NCBI RefSeq assembly: GCF_000769405.2
Contig: NZ_CP053441.1
Coordinates: forward strand, 62,001-126,000
Length of the DNA: 64,000 nucleotides
DNA from: Rhizobium brockwellii
GTDB taxonomy: Bacteria; Pseudomonadota; Alphaproteobacteria; Rhizobiales; Rhizobiaceae
Reading direction: 5' to 3'
The notes beneath the pieces were generated by a model. The model searched no databases. It was given only the letters and a program-made list of their open reading frames with translations, and was not told where the DNA came from. This document shows, in pieces, positions 1 through 8,270 of this stretch. The position numbers and the translations under genes are program-made. Position 1 is the stretch's first letter, and every line of letters starts with the position of its first letter.

Positions 1-959
1 TGTTCGGCGTCGACGTCGATTGTCATCTTCAGCCCGTCGTCGAACTTGCGGAAATCGGAATTGTCGGCGACGTCGCGCTTGTAGCGGCGGGCATCGAAGC
101 GGCCGAGCGGAATGCCGAACCTGTAGCACGCGACCGTGATGCCGAGTTGCAGGAAGATGAAGAGCTTCTGCCACAACCGCCGGCGCGGTGGCGCGGTGGC
201 TTTGGCCTCGCGATTGATGCCATGCAGCGAGAAGGCAAGGTCCGGACCATCGGCCGGTACCGGATGGCTGTTTCGATTCTGCTCGGTGGTGATGGCGACG
301 ATGCCGCTGACGAGCTCTTGAAAATCTCGGCCTGGCCGGCCTTCGCCGGGCACGGCGATAATCGAGACGATCTCGCCGTTTCGGGCATCGATCGGGCTCC
401 AGCGGCAGGAGAGACCGGTAAGATCCGGGCGGGTTCCAGCGGGCGCGCGGGCAATGCCGTAACGGCCGAGCTTCATCTGTCTTTCGGCCCAGCTGGTGCC
501 GCCGCCCCAGAACATCGCATAGGTGACATAAGGGCTTGCGGAATAACGCGCGACGCGGACGTCGAGGCCCTCGGCGCGGGTGTCGGCGACCGGCACGATG
601 GCGATGCGCAGCACCAGGTTCAGATCTTCCTCGACCCAGACCTGCGCGGCGGCAAGGGCGTCGCGTGCCGCCGCCTCCAGCGAACCCGGAAGCGCGATCA
701 GCGCGCCGTCGCCGCCGAAGACGAAGGGATAGTCGCCCTTGCCGACGGCATTCAACACCGCTGAAATGACGCTGGCGCCCGCCATGTTGACGTCCTTGTA
801 ACGGCCGGCGCCGATCGCCTGCGTCGAGCCGACGATATCGGCGAGCGCCAGCACCCATCCATCCGGCAGCGGCCGGTAGTTGGCAGCGTCGGTCACGCCC
901 TCGAATTCGCTGAAGAGCGGCACTTCGGCAAAGAAATCTTCGTCGGTCACGGTTTTCAT
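1..959 (-). CDS. DUF3095 family protein (adenylate-cyclase-like), 3' end outside window
   Basis: The reading frame starts at ATG 959 (MKTVTDEDFF) and stays open for 319 codons to the window edge, so the C-terminus is missing. Residues 37-46 (LALADIVGST) and the GGDG at 82-85 resemble the metal-binding strands of class III nucleotide cyclases, and the overall pattern fits DUF3095, a family annotated as cyclase-related. Family proteins are somewhat longer than what is visible, so roughly the last 60 residues are probably cut off. Enzymatic activity is unproven; the family assignment is by eye. The upstream region to 1184 contains only a dispersed repeat. Confidence 0.75.
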   Translation of the reverse strand, partial: MKTVTDEDFFAEVPLFSEFEGVTDAANYRPLPDGWVLALADIVGSTQAIGAGRYKDVNMAGASVISAVLNAVGKGDYPFVFGGDGALIALPGSLEAAARDALAAAQVWVEEDLNLVLRIAIVPVADTRAEGLDVRVARYSASPYVTYAMFWGGGTSWAERQMKLGRYGIARAPAGTRPDLTGLSCRWSPIDARNGEIVSIIAVPGEGRPGRDFQELVSGIVAITTEQNRNSHPVPADGPDLAFSLHGINREAKATAPPRRRLWQKLFIFLQLGITVACYRFGIPLGRFDARRYKRDVADNSDFRKFDDGLKMTIDVDAE

Positions 960-1051
960 GTCATCGAGCTTAGCACAGACCCATGTTGCCACTGCAACGC
1001 CAATTCCCATTTACGGCAATCGACTTGGCAAGGTTTCATGTGTTAGAGCCT

Positions 1052-1148
1052 TTCTTCGTTTCCGGGACGCACGGAAACGCCCTATCTTTTTGTTTTTATG
1101 CAATTCCGAACGCAAAACCGCTCCCGCACTTTTTGCTGGAATTGCTCC
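1052..1148 (-). repeat. Dispersed palindromic repeat, family A, copy 1, with adjoining hairpin
   Basis: On the minus strand 1082-1148 reads as a palindromic unit with outer arms at 1101-1107 and 1138-1144 (caattcc / ggaattg) and a tail of the type aaaaacaaaaagatag. A second copy lies at 41113-41177 on the plus strand with the same order of words. A separate 8-bp hairpin (1057-1064 with 1072-1079) adjoins it. It is non-coding and fills the gap between divergent genes. Confidence 0.75.
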
Positions 1149-1184
1149 AGGACCGCTAACGACTTCATGACGGATACGGATTAG

Positions 1185-1664
1185 ATGAGCCGCCTCGACA
1201 GCTTCATTCGCCGGTTGACGGCTCAACGCGACATTCTGAACTCGATCATCGATCTGGTGGGGGAAATTCAAGGCCCGGTGCTGGAATTCGGCCTCGGCAA
1301 TGGCCGCACTTATGATCATCTCCGCGAGAATTTTCCCGGCCGGCGCATTGTCGCTTTCGACTGGGAAGTGCGTTCCTATTCGGCCTCAACACCAGCGGCA
1401 CAAGATATGGTGACCGGCAATATCCGCGAGTCCGGCCAGACCTTCGTCGGCATCGGCGCAGCACTTGCCCATGCCGACATCGGCACCGGCCATGACGAGA
1501 TCGACGCGGTGACCCTGACCTGGCTGCCGCAGCTGATGGCCGGCGTGCTCGCCCATAACGGCATCGCCGTCAGCGGGCTGCCGCTGGAGCATCCCGAGCT
1601 GGTGGCGCTGCCACTGCCTGACGGCATCAAGGAAGGCCGTTATTTCCTTTATCGGAGGAGATAG
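1185..1664 (+). CDS. Small class I SAM-dependent methyltransferase
   Basis: This 159-residue protein has a Rossmann-type motif I near residues 32-40 (LEFGLGNGR) followed by an acidic strand end (VAFDWEV), as expected for SAM binding. It is short for a methyltransferase and has no obvious substrate domain, so the substrate is unknown. The start ATG has only a weak ribosome-binding site. A decayed copy of its C-terminal 39 residues lies at 3875-3991, beyond the ABC exporter. A stem-loop repeat follows directly and may also terminate transcription. Confidence 0.7.
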   Translation: MSRLDSFIRRLTAQRDILNSIIDLVGEIQGPVLEFGLGNGRTYDHLRENFPGRRIVAFDWEVRSYSASTPAAQDMVTGNIRESGQTFVGIGAALAHADIGTGHDEIDAVTLTWLPQLMAGVLAHNGIAVSGLPLEHPELVALPLPDGIKEGRYFLYRRR

Positions 1665-1673
1665 CATCAGCAA

Positions 1674-1720
1674 TTGAAAGTGCTACAGCGCCGCGCGTCT
1701 GAAAAGAGGCGCGGCGCTGT
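1674..1720 (+). repeat. Dispersed palindromic repeat, family C, copy 1 (possible terminator)
   Basis: A strong stem pairs 1686-1695 (cagcgccgcg) with 1710-1719 (cgcggcgctg). The same unit, including the preceding word ttgaaagtg, recurs inverted at 56711-56757. The hairpin sits between the convergent ends of the methyltransferase and the ABC exporter, so it could act as a bidirectional terminator, although no long T-run follows. Confidence 0.7.
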
Positions 1721-1730
1721 CGTGTTTCGG

Positions 1731-3521
1731 TTACGCCACCAGGCCCTTGGTCAGTTCCAGCGCCTGGCGCTCGAACAGCCGGCGATAGATACCGTTGTTA
1801 AGCCTGATCAGCGCCTGGTGGTCACCTTCTTCAACAATCTTTCCCTTGTCGAAGACCAGCAGCCGGTCCAGCGCTCGCACTGTGGACAGCCGGTGCGCGA
1901 TGACAAGTGTCGTGCGGCCGTTCATCAGGCGTTCCATGGCCTGCTGGATCTGCACTTCGCTCTCGCTGTCGAGGCTCGATGTCGCTTCGTCCAGAATCAG
2001 CACCGGCGCGTCCGCCAGGAAGGCACGGGCAATGGCGACACGCTGCCGCTCGCCGCCCGACAGCTTGACGCCGCGTTCCCCCACCATCGTCTCATAGCCC
2101 TTGGGAAGGTCCATGATGAAGTCGTGGGCGCTGGCCTGTTTTGCCGCCTGCTCGATCTCGCGCCGCGAGGCGTTCGGCCTGGAATAGGCGATGTTTTCCG
2201 CCAGCGTACGGTGGAACAGGATGGGCTCCTGCTGCACGATGGCGATCTGGCCGCGCAGGCTGGATTGCTTGACTGCTGCGATATCCTGTCCGTCGATGCG
2301 GATTTGGCCCGAGTTGACGTCATAGAGGCGCTGGATGAGCTTGACGAAGGTCGTCTTGCCAGAACCCGAATGTCCTACCAGGCCGACGCGCTCACCCGGC
2401 TTGATGATGACCGAAAAGTCTTCATAAAGCGGAGTGGGATGAGCGCCATACTGGAAGGTGATGCGATCGAAGACGATCTCTCCCTCGCCAATCTTGATCG
2501 GCTTGGCGTTCGGCTTGTCCTCGATGCCGAGCGGCATCTTGTCGAGCAGCACCAGTTCTTCCATGTCGTTGACGGCACGCTGCAGATTGCGGATGTCCTG
2601 GCCGACATTGCGCAGATAGCCTTGCAGAACGAAGAACATTGCCAGCACGAAGGTGATGTCGCCAGGCGTCGCCAGCCCCTGCCGCCACATCACCAGGCCA
2701 GTTCCCAGAATGCCTGCCTGCATCGAAACCATCAGGAAGCCCTGGATCGTGCCGCTCAATGTGCCGCGCTTCCATGTCCGTCGCGTGCGGCTGTCCCATC
2801 TGGCGAGCACCTGGCCCAGTCGCGTCTCTTCGCGTCTCTCGGCCCCGAAGGCCTTGACCACCGAATTGCAGCTGATGGCATCCGCCAGTGCGCCACCAAG
2901 CTTGGTGTCCCAGGCATTGGCAAGCCTTGCCGCCGGCGACACGAAGCCCATGGATAGTGCCACGGTCACGCCGATATAGATCAGCGATCCCGCAGCCACG
3001 ATCAGGCCCATGATCGGCCAGTAGCTGCCGAGCACGATGCTGGCGCCAACCAGCATGACGATGGACGGCAGCAGGGCTACCAGCGGCAAGTCGTTGAGCG
3101 CGTCGAGCGCCCACATGCCGCGGGTGATCTTGCGCACCGTCGAACCGGCAAAGCTGTTGGCGTGCCAGTCGGTCGAGAACCGTTGCACCTTGTGGAAACC
3201 GTTATTCGTCACATCCGCCATGGTGCGCAGCGTCAGCCGGATGATGCCGTTGAAGATGAACCAGCGCAGTGCCACGCTGGTCAGGCCCAGAGCCACGACG
3301 ATGACGAAGGCGCGGAGCGCCCGGTCAGCCGCATTGCTGCCGGCAATGGCATCGACGATCTGGCCGGAAAACACCGGCACCATGACTTCGGCCAGCGTGC
3401 TGGCAATGACCAGCACAATAATAACGCCCACCAATACAGGTCGATGGCGCCAATGATGGAAAACAAAGCCGAGCACATGGCGATAGGCATCGGCGCGGAA
3501 ATCGAGCTTCTTGCGAGTCAT
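1731..3521 (-). CDS. ABC exporter, fused permease and ATPase
   Basis: A 596-residue half-transporter of the MsbA/multidrug type: six hydrophobic segments within residues 28-310, then a nucleotide-binding domain. Visible motifs are Walker A (GHSGSGKTT, about 383-391), the ABC signature LSGGE at 487-491 and Walker B (VLILDEATSS, about 507-516). It would act as a homodimer exporting a lipid or hydrophobic compound; the substrate cannot be told. I chose ATG 3521 (MTRKKLDF). An in-frame ATG at 3608 adds 29 residues but lacks a ribosome-binding site. Confidence 0.9.
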   Translation of the reverse strand: MTRKKLDFRADAYRHVLGFVFHHWRHRPVLVGVIIVLVIASTLAEVMVPVFSGQIVDAIAGSNAADRALRAFVIVVALGLTSVALRWFIFNGIIRLTLRTMADVTNNGFHKVQRFSTDWHANSFAGSTVRKITRGMWALDALNDLPLVALLPSIVMLVGASIVLGSYWPIMGLIVAAGSLIYIGVTVALSMGFVSPAARLANAWDTKLGGALADAISCNSVVKAFGAERREETRLGQVLARWDSRTRRTWKRGTLSGTIQGFLMVSMQAGILGTGLVMWRQGLATPGDITFVLAMFFVLQGYLRNVGQDIRNLQRAVNDMEELVLLDKMPLGIEDKPNAKPIKIGEGEIVFDRITFQYGAHPTPLYEDFSVIIKPGERVGLVGHSGSGKTTFVKLIQRLYDVNSGQIRIDGQDIAAVKQSSLRGQIAIVQQEPILFHRTLAENIAYSRPNASRREIEQAAKQASAHDFIMDLPKGYETMVGERGVKLSGGERQRVAIARAFLADAPVLILDEATSSLDSESEVQIQQAMERLMNGRTTLVIAHRLSTVRALDRLLVFDKGKIVEEGDHQALIRLNNGIYRRLFERQALELTKGLVA

Positions 3522-3874
3522 TTTAATCGCTCGGCGCCATGTCGGCTGCCGGTCCTCAAAATCGAGAGTTGGATGGCACAGCCCAAGCGGGAGACGAAAT
3601 GATCCCATCAGATCAATCGGGCTATGAATTAAGGGAAAACCGCATGTCGGGCGCGCTTGAGGCGGGCCGCGAATGGAAATGACCTAGTGTCGGGACATTC
3701 CGCACGGGAAGGTTTCGATGATTGCTGGCATGCAACGCCTCCCTTATGTTTGAACTAAAGCGGTGAGCGTTTTGTACCGAAGCAATTCGCCATTGCCAAG
3801 CGGATATTTGCAACCTTACAGAAAGTGATGCGGAAACGACACACCTTGTGCGCTTGCGAGGAGACAGGTCGACC

Positions 3875-3991
3875 GGCGTGCTCGCCGATAACGGCATCGC
3901 CGTCAGTTGTCTACCGCTGGAGCACCCCGAGCTTCTGCCTCTGCCTGCCGACGTCAAGGAGGGCCGCTATTTCCTCTACCGCAGGACGTAA
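3875..3991 (+). pseudogene. C-terminal remnant of the methyltransferase at 1185-1664
   Basis: Reading from 3875, the frame gives GVLADNGIAVS, then LPLEHPEL, then KEGRYFLYRR and a TAA at 3989-3991. This is nearly identical to the last 39 residues of the intact protein ending at 1664. No start codon or SAM-binding region is present upstream, so it is a truncated duplicate. The ABC exporter lies between the two copies. The stretch 3522-3874 shows no other recognisable gene. Confidence 0.8.
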
Positions 3992-3998
3992 TCCCCGC

Positions 3999-4454
3999 TC
4001 AGGAGGCGCAGGAATAGGATGTCGCCGGGAGCGCGGTCAGTTTTGCCTCGAAGTCGGCGGCGATTTTGTCCAGCGTCACGCTGTCCAACCGTTGCAGGAG
4101 CAGGGCCTGGGCTTCCTTCATCGCGTCGCCAAGGGCGACATTCACCGCCTGCTCCACACGACACTGCGGCTGATCGTCGGCTGGGCCGATGGCGAAGAGA
4201 TGCGGCTCGCCGATGGCGCGGTAGACGTCGAGAAGGGTAATCTCAGACAACGGGCGCACCAGCGTCCAGCCACCGCCATGGCCTTTTTCGGAGCGGACGT
4301 AGCCCTGTTCGCGAAGGCCGGCCATGGTGCGGCGGACGACAACCGGATTGGTGTTCAGCATTTTCGCAATCATGTCGGAGGTCGCCGAATGCTGGTGTTT
4401 ATCCATGTGGATCAGCACGTGCAGCATGCGTGAAAGGCGGCTGTCATTGCGCAT
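3999..4454 (-). CDS. Rrf2-family transcriptional regulator
   Basis: A 151-residue protein starting at ATG 4454 (MRNDSRLSRMLHVLIHMD), preceded by aggaagaga as ribosome-binding site. The N-terminal winged helix-turn-helix (about residues 10-65) and the following GHGGGWTL loop are typical of Rrf2/YwnA-like repressors. The three-cysteine cluster of IscR-type members is absent; only one Cys is seen in the expected region, so an Fe-S cofactor is unlikely. It is divergent from the flavoprotein at 4586, which it probably regulates. Confidence 0.88.
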   Translation of the reverse strand: MRNDSRLSRMLHVLIHMDKHQHSATSDMIAKMLNTNPVVVRRTMAGLREQGYVRSEKGHGGGWTLVRPLSEITLLDVYRAIGEPHLFAIGPADDQPQCRVEQAVNVALGDAMKEAQALLLQRLDSVTLDKIAADFEAKLTALPATSYSCAS

Positions 4455-4509
4455 GATTCTCTTCCTGTCGATCGGGAGGGTCATTATCGCAAGCCGATCG
4501 TAACAAGAC

Positions 4510-4548
4510 AAGTAACATGATGCTTGACGGCGCCAGTTCATGTAACTT
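4510..4548. promoter_or_regulatory. Candidate operator in the Rrf2/flavoprotein divergent promoter
   Basis: The words aagtaacatg (4510-4519) and catgtaactt (4539-4548) form an imperfect inverted repeat in the 131-bp gap between the two divergent genes. Placement and dyad symmetry suggest the regulator's binding site. No consensus is known to me for this particular subfamily, so this is inference. Confidence 0.35.
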
Positions 4549-4585
4549 ATGTTGAGTCATGAGTTCAATATCAAGGGAGAGCCCC

Positions 4586-5491
4586 ATGCCGTTCGAAGCC
4601 ATTATCATCGGCGGAAACTTCGCCGGCCTTTCGGCCGCCATGCAGCTGGCCCGGGCGCGGCGGCGGGTTCTGCTTATTGACGCCGGAGCGCCGCGCAATC
4701 GGTTTTCTGAAGCGTCGCATGGGTTCTTGGGCCAGGACGGCCAGACGCCGGCAGCGATCATGCGGGAGGGAAAACGGCAGCTTTCGCTCTATCCGAGCAT
4801 CACCATCCGCGAGGGGAAAGTCGTCCGGGCGCAGAGCGATGGTGACGCGTTCATCGTCAGCACCGAAGACGGCGGCGAAGAACGAGCCGCGCGCATCCTA
4901 CTTGCAACCGGCGTCAGCGACACGCTGCCCAAAATCCCCGGCCTGCAGGAGCGATGGGGCCGCTCCGCGCTGCACTGTCCCTATTGCCACGGTTTTGAGG
5001 TCAGCGGCGGCAAGCTCGGCGTTCTCGCAAACCATCCGCATTCGGCCCATTCGGCCATGATGATCCCGGACTGGGGAGCGACGACCTTTTTCACCCAAGC
5101 GCTGTTCGAGCCTGATGAAGAGCAATTGGTGAAGCTGACCGGCCGAGGCGTCCGGATCGAACGCAGCCCTATCGTGGAATTGTTGGGCGAAAATCCGAAG
5201 CTTGAGGCCGTTCGCCTCGCCGATGGCCGCGTCCTGCCGCTCGATGCCGTCTTCGTCGCGCCGAAAACGGCGATGGCGAGCCCGGTTGCCGAACAGCTCG
5301 GCTGCGCCTTTGACGACGGCCCGTTCGGGCCAATCATTCGGATCGCCGATAACAAGGAAACCACCGTCAAGGGTGTCTTCGCCGCCGGCGATGCGGCAAG
5401 CGCCATGCACAATGCCACGCTCGCCTCCGCCTCAGGCGTGCTCGCCGGCGTGCACTGCCATCAATCGCTTGTCATGCAGTCGGCCGTATAG
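4586..5491 (+). CDS. Thioredoxin-reductase-like NAD(P)/FAD oxidoreductase
   Basis: A 301-residue flavoprotein starting at ATG 4586 (MPFEAIIIGG) after a good aagggaga ribosome-binding site; an upstream in-frame ATG at 4559 lacks one. The N-terminal GGNFAGLSAA is the FAD-binding Rossmann motif, CPYC in HCPYCHGF is the redox-active pair of thioredoxin-reductase-like proteins, and GVFAAGDAA near the C-terminus is the second FAD motif. It would pass electrons from NAD(P)H to an unknown disulfide or small-molecule acceptor. Divergence from an Rrf2 regulator suggests stress-responsive control. Confidence 0.88.
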   Translation: MPFEAIIIGGNFAGLSAAMQLARARRRVLLIDAGAPRNRFSEASHGFLGQDGQTPAAIMREGKRQLSLYPSITIREGKVVRAQSDGDAFIVSTEDGGEERAARILLATGVSDTLPKIPGLQERWGRSALHCPYCHGFEVSGGKLGVLANHPHSAHSAMMIPDWGATTFFTQALFEPDEEQLVKLTGRGVRIERSPIVELLGENPKLEAVRLADGRVLPLDAVFVAPKTAMASPVAEQLGCAFDDGPFGPIIRIADNKETTVKGVFAAGDAASAMHNATLASASGVLAGVHCHQSLVMQSAV

Positions 5492-5494
5492 CCT

Positions 5495-6373
5495 CTAAGG
5501 CAAAAACAGTACGTTGTACTGATCGAAATCGCCCGGCAGCTCACGGACCTTCATTTCCTCTTCGCGATCCTCGAAGATGACGAGGCAATTCTCGTAGAAG
5601 CCGGAAAGCATTGATATGAAGGCCTTCGTTCCCTCCGGGCCGTAAAAAAGCGGCGTGAACTCCATGTAGAGCGGCACGCGGCGGGCAAGCAGCGGCTGCA
5701 TTGAGCGGCAGGCGACCGGCTCGTAGCCCTCGATATCCATCCAGACAAGGCCGATTGCGGCCGGATCGACCGAAAGTCCGGCAAGGATCTCGGAAACCGG
5801 CTTCACCGGCACACTGATCTTCTTGTCTGTCGGGCTTTGGCGGATGGCGCTGCTCTTGCCGTGATTGTTGAGGTTGAGGAAAAAGTCGATCTCGCCTTCG
5901 TGTTCGCCGGCGGCGCAGTTGACGAGGCGGACCTTCTCCTCCAGCCGGTTCTGGCGGATGTTAAGTTGAAGAAGCGGGAAATTGCGTGGATCGGGCTCGA
6001 TGCTGATGATTTTGATGTAGGTGTCGCTGAGGGCGAAATAGACGGTCTGGGTGCCGATATTGCCGCCGATCTCCAGCAGCGTCGCGTCCTTTCGCAAAAG
6101 GCCGCGCTCGCGCAGGATGACGATCAGCCGGTCGACGGCCTCGCGTTCGAAATGGCCCTTCCGGAAGACCTTGCGGCCGATATAGTCGGCGGGCGAGAAG
6201 GTCATCAGGTGGTCGCCGGCATCGACCGTCATCGAGACGACGCGCGGGCCGATATTCTCGATCAGCAGGCGGCGGCCGAAGCGGGTGTCGAAGAAGCGCG
6301 AAGCGGCGGCATTGCGCGCCTTGCGCAAGCGGCGGCTCCAGTATTTGGCGGTCAGCCAGGGCTTGCCGGGCAT
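5495..6373 (-). CDS. FkbM-family methyltransferase
   Basis: A 292-residue protein with the SAM-binding motif LLEIGGNIGTQT (about residues 98-109), an acidic strand (IISIEPDP) and the WMDIEGYE segment typical of FkbM enzymes, which O-methylate sugars or polyketides. Its ATG at 6373 overlaps the TGA of the upstream cyclase gene by one base (TGATG), so the two are translationally coupled. The substrate is unknown; nearby glycosyltransferase and deacetylase genes make a cell-surface glycan plausible. Confidence 0.85.
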   Translation of the reverse strand: MPGKPWLTAKYWSRRLRKARNAAASRFFDTRFGRRLLIENIGPRVVSMTVDAGDHLMTFSPADYIGRKVFRKGHFEREAVDRLIVILRERGLLRKDATLLEIGGNIGTQTVYFALSDTYIKIISIEPDPRNFPLLQLNIRQNRLEEKVRLVNCAAGEHEGEIDFFLNLNNHGKSSAIRQSPTDKKISVPVKPVSEILAGLSVDPAAIGLVWMDIEGYEPVACRSMQPLLARRVPLYMEFTPLFYGPEGTKAFISMLSGFYENCLVIFEDREEEMKVRELPGDFDQYNVLFLP

Positions 6374-8091
6374 CAGGCTTTTCCTTCGAGCGGCTCTGCC
6401 GCTTTCTCTCTCGGAATGACGTAGACTTTCAAGGGCAGGGCCCGGCCGCGCACACTGATTTCACGGCTTTCGATGCCGGCGAGATCAGCACCCGAAAGGG
6501 TCGCTACCGGCTCGGAGATGACGATCGCCGCCTCAAACTCCTTGGCAGCGGTCTCGAGCCGGCTCGCAACATTGACGGTATCGCCGATCGCCGTCATGCT
6601 GCGCACCCGGCCGTATCCCATCGTGCCGACGACGGCCGGGCCGGTGTGAATGCCGATCGCGATGCGCAGCGGCAGCGCCAGTTCGTCGGCCAGCTCGGCG
6701 GCGAGTTTCTCGATCTCGGCGACGATCGCTGCTGCAGCGGCGAGCGCCTGGCGGCAGGCTTCCTCCGGCGTGGAGTTGAGCCCGAAGAGCGCCATGGCGC
6801 CGTCGCCGATGAACTTGTCGAGCCGCCCGCCCGACTGCTCCACCGCCTTGCCGATGATGGCGAAATAGCGGTTCAGCAGGAAGACGACATCGAAGGGCAG
6901 GCGGGTTTCCGTCAGCGTGGTGAAATGGCGGATATCGACGAAGAGCACGGCGATCTCGCGCTCGCGGCCGGGGCTCGTCTCCTGGCTGTTGGCGGGAAGG
7001 GCCGCCTCGATCGCCGGCACGAGAAGTGGCGCGACGGCAACGTCGCGGTTCGGGCGAAGCTGGCAGGCGAGCCGGACATCCGGGCCGGCATTGATGCGCC
7101 TCAATGTCGTCTGTTCCATCTTGTCGGGGGCCGGCAGGCTGTCATAATCGCCAAGGATCTGCACGCGGCAGGTGGAGCACTGGCCCTTGCCGCCGCAGAC
7201 GGCATAGTGCGGTAGGCCGCCGAGCCGGCTTGCTTCCAGCACCGAGAAGCCGCGCGGCACACGGATCACCTCGCCGCCCGGATAATGCACGGCGACCTGG
7301 TCAAGTCGCTCCTTCAGCTTGCGCCGGGCGCGGGCGAAGACGACGATGAGGAGAGAGGCGGAGAAGGCGCCGTAGAGCCCGGCACGGATCATGGCGACCT
7401 GCCGGTGAACTTCCGGGTTCGAGGCGTAACGGGTGTTGACGCCCTCCTTGTAGGCGCTGATCGTCATTGCCTCCTGGTAGGAGGGATCGGCAAGCGTCCG
7501 GCCCATTTCGACGAAGCCGAGCAGCGAGAGCACCGGCACAAGGATCGCAAGCGCCAGCAGCAGCGGCGCAAAGTCCGGATACCAGGGCCGATAGCGCAGC
7601 CAGAAATGGATGCCGATGCAGCCGTGGATCCAGACGGCGACGACACCGAACACCTGCCGCACGCCGTTTGTCGGGTTCCTGATCCAGAGCGTACTGATGA
7701 CCGTCTCGTAGTCATCGATGTAGCCGTAGAACTCGTGGGCGATGCGCGTGCCGATGACATGATCCATGAGCAGCAGCGGGATCATCAGGCCGAGCACGAT
7801 CTGCGCCATTTCCCCCTTCGGCATGACGAGGCTGCGGCGCATGTAGATGGCGCGCAGCACCAGTGCGATATGGATGAGCACCGACGAATAGAAGATTGCG
7901 GTACCCAGAGGATTGCGCCAGATCGCCAGAAAGAGGTGGGCAGCCTTATCGGCAGCGGTGACTGAAATCAGGCCAATCGCATGGTTCGACAAATGCAGCA
8001 GAACGAAGATGAAAATGACGAGGCCGGAACCGAGCCTCGCCCTTCTGATCGCACGTTCCGAAAAAATCCCTGTGGCCGAGACCGTCGTCAT
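6373..8091 (-). CDS. cyaC: Membrane adenylate cyclase with heme-type anchor and 2Fe-2S domain
   Basis: A 572-residue fusion in three parts. Residues 18-255 hold about six membrane helices with His pairs (H33/H37, H74, H111/H119, H156/H162) like the diheme anchors of succinate dehydrogenase. Residues 260-360 are a plant-type ferredoxin domain with C299, C305, C308 and C343. Residues 378-560 are a class III cyclase with metal Asp386 and Asp430 and the IGDTVNVASRLE segment. Known: Sinorhizobium CyaC has this kind of anchor and is thought to sense the quinone redox state. It probably makes cAMP in response to respiration. It is first gene of a two-gene operon with the FkbM methyltransferase. Confidence 0.88.
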   Translation of the reverse strand: MTTVSATGIFSERAIRRARLGSGLVIFIFVLLHLSNHAIGLISVTAADKAAHLFLAIWRNPLGTAIFYSSVLIHIALVLRAIYMRRSLVMPKGEMAQIVLGLMIPLLLMDHVIGTRIAHEFYGYIDDYETVISTLWIRNPTNGVRQVFGVVAVWIHGCIGIHFWLRYRPWYPDFAPLLLALAILVPVLSLLGFVEMGRTLADPSYQEAMTISAYKEGVNTRYASNPEVHRQVAMIRAGLYGAFSASLLIVVFARARRKLKERLDQVAVHYPGGEVIRVPRGFSVLEASRLGGLPHYAVCGGKGQCSTCRVQILGDYDSLPAPDKMEQTTLRRINAGPDVRLACQLRPNRDVAVAPLLVPAIEAALPANSQETSPGREREIAVLFVDIRHFTTLTETRLPFDVVFLLNRYFAIIGKAVEQSGGRLDKFIGDGAMALFGLNSTPEEACRQALAAAAAIVAEIEKLAAELADELALPLRIAIGIHTGPAVVGTMGYGRVRSMTAIGDTVNVASRLETAAKEFEAAIVISEPVATLSGADLAGIESREISVRGRALPLKVYVIPREKAAEPLEGKA

Positions 8092-8150
8092 TCATTCCCG
8101 TTCTTGTCGATGTAACTGCAGGCCCATAGAGATTGAGAAAGAGGCGGAAT

Positions 8151-8172
8151 TGCTTCGATCGCGATCACATTT
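8151..8172. promoter_or_regulatory. CRP-like half-dyad upstream of the cyclase gene
   Basis: On the minus strand the segment reads aaatgtgatcgcgatcgaag, with a strong left half (aaatgtgatc) matching the E. coli CRP consensus and a weaker right half. It lies about 70 bp upstream of the adenylate cyclase start. Feedback by a cAMP-binding regulator is possible but unproven; the right half is poor. Confidence 0.3.
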
Positions 8173-8270
8173 CATATGCTTATGCGCAAGTTTTCGGCAA
8201 AGGGACAATAGCGGAATTTTCCCGACAGGCGCGAAAGTTGTAAACAGTGTGTCTTACCTGAGGTGTTCCA

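Noticed and set aside
1674..2957. A 427-codon plus-strand frame across the ABC exporter
   Set aside because: It begins inside a palindromic repeat and runs antisense to clear Walker and signature motifs.
4541..4586. Longer starts for both divergent genes (4541 for the Rrf2 gene, 4559 for the flavoprotein)
   Set aside because: They would overlap the shared promoter and lack ribosome-binding sites, whereas 4454 and 4586 have clear ones.
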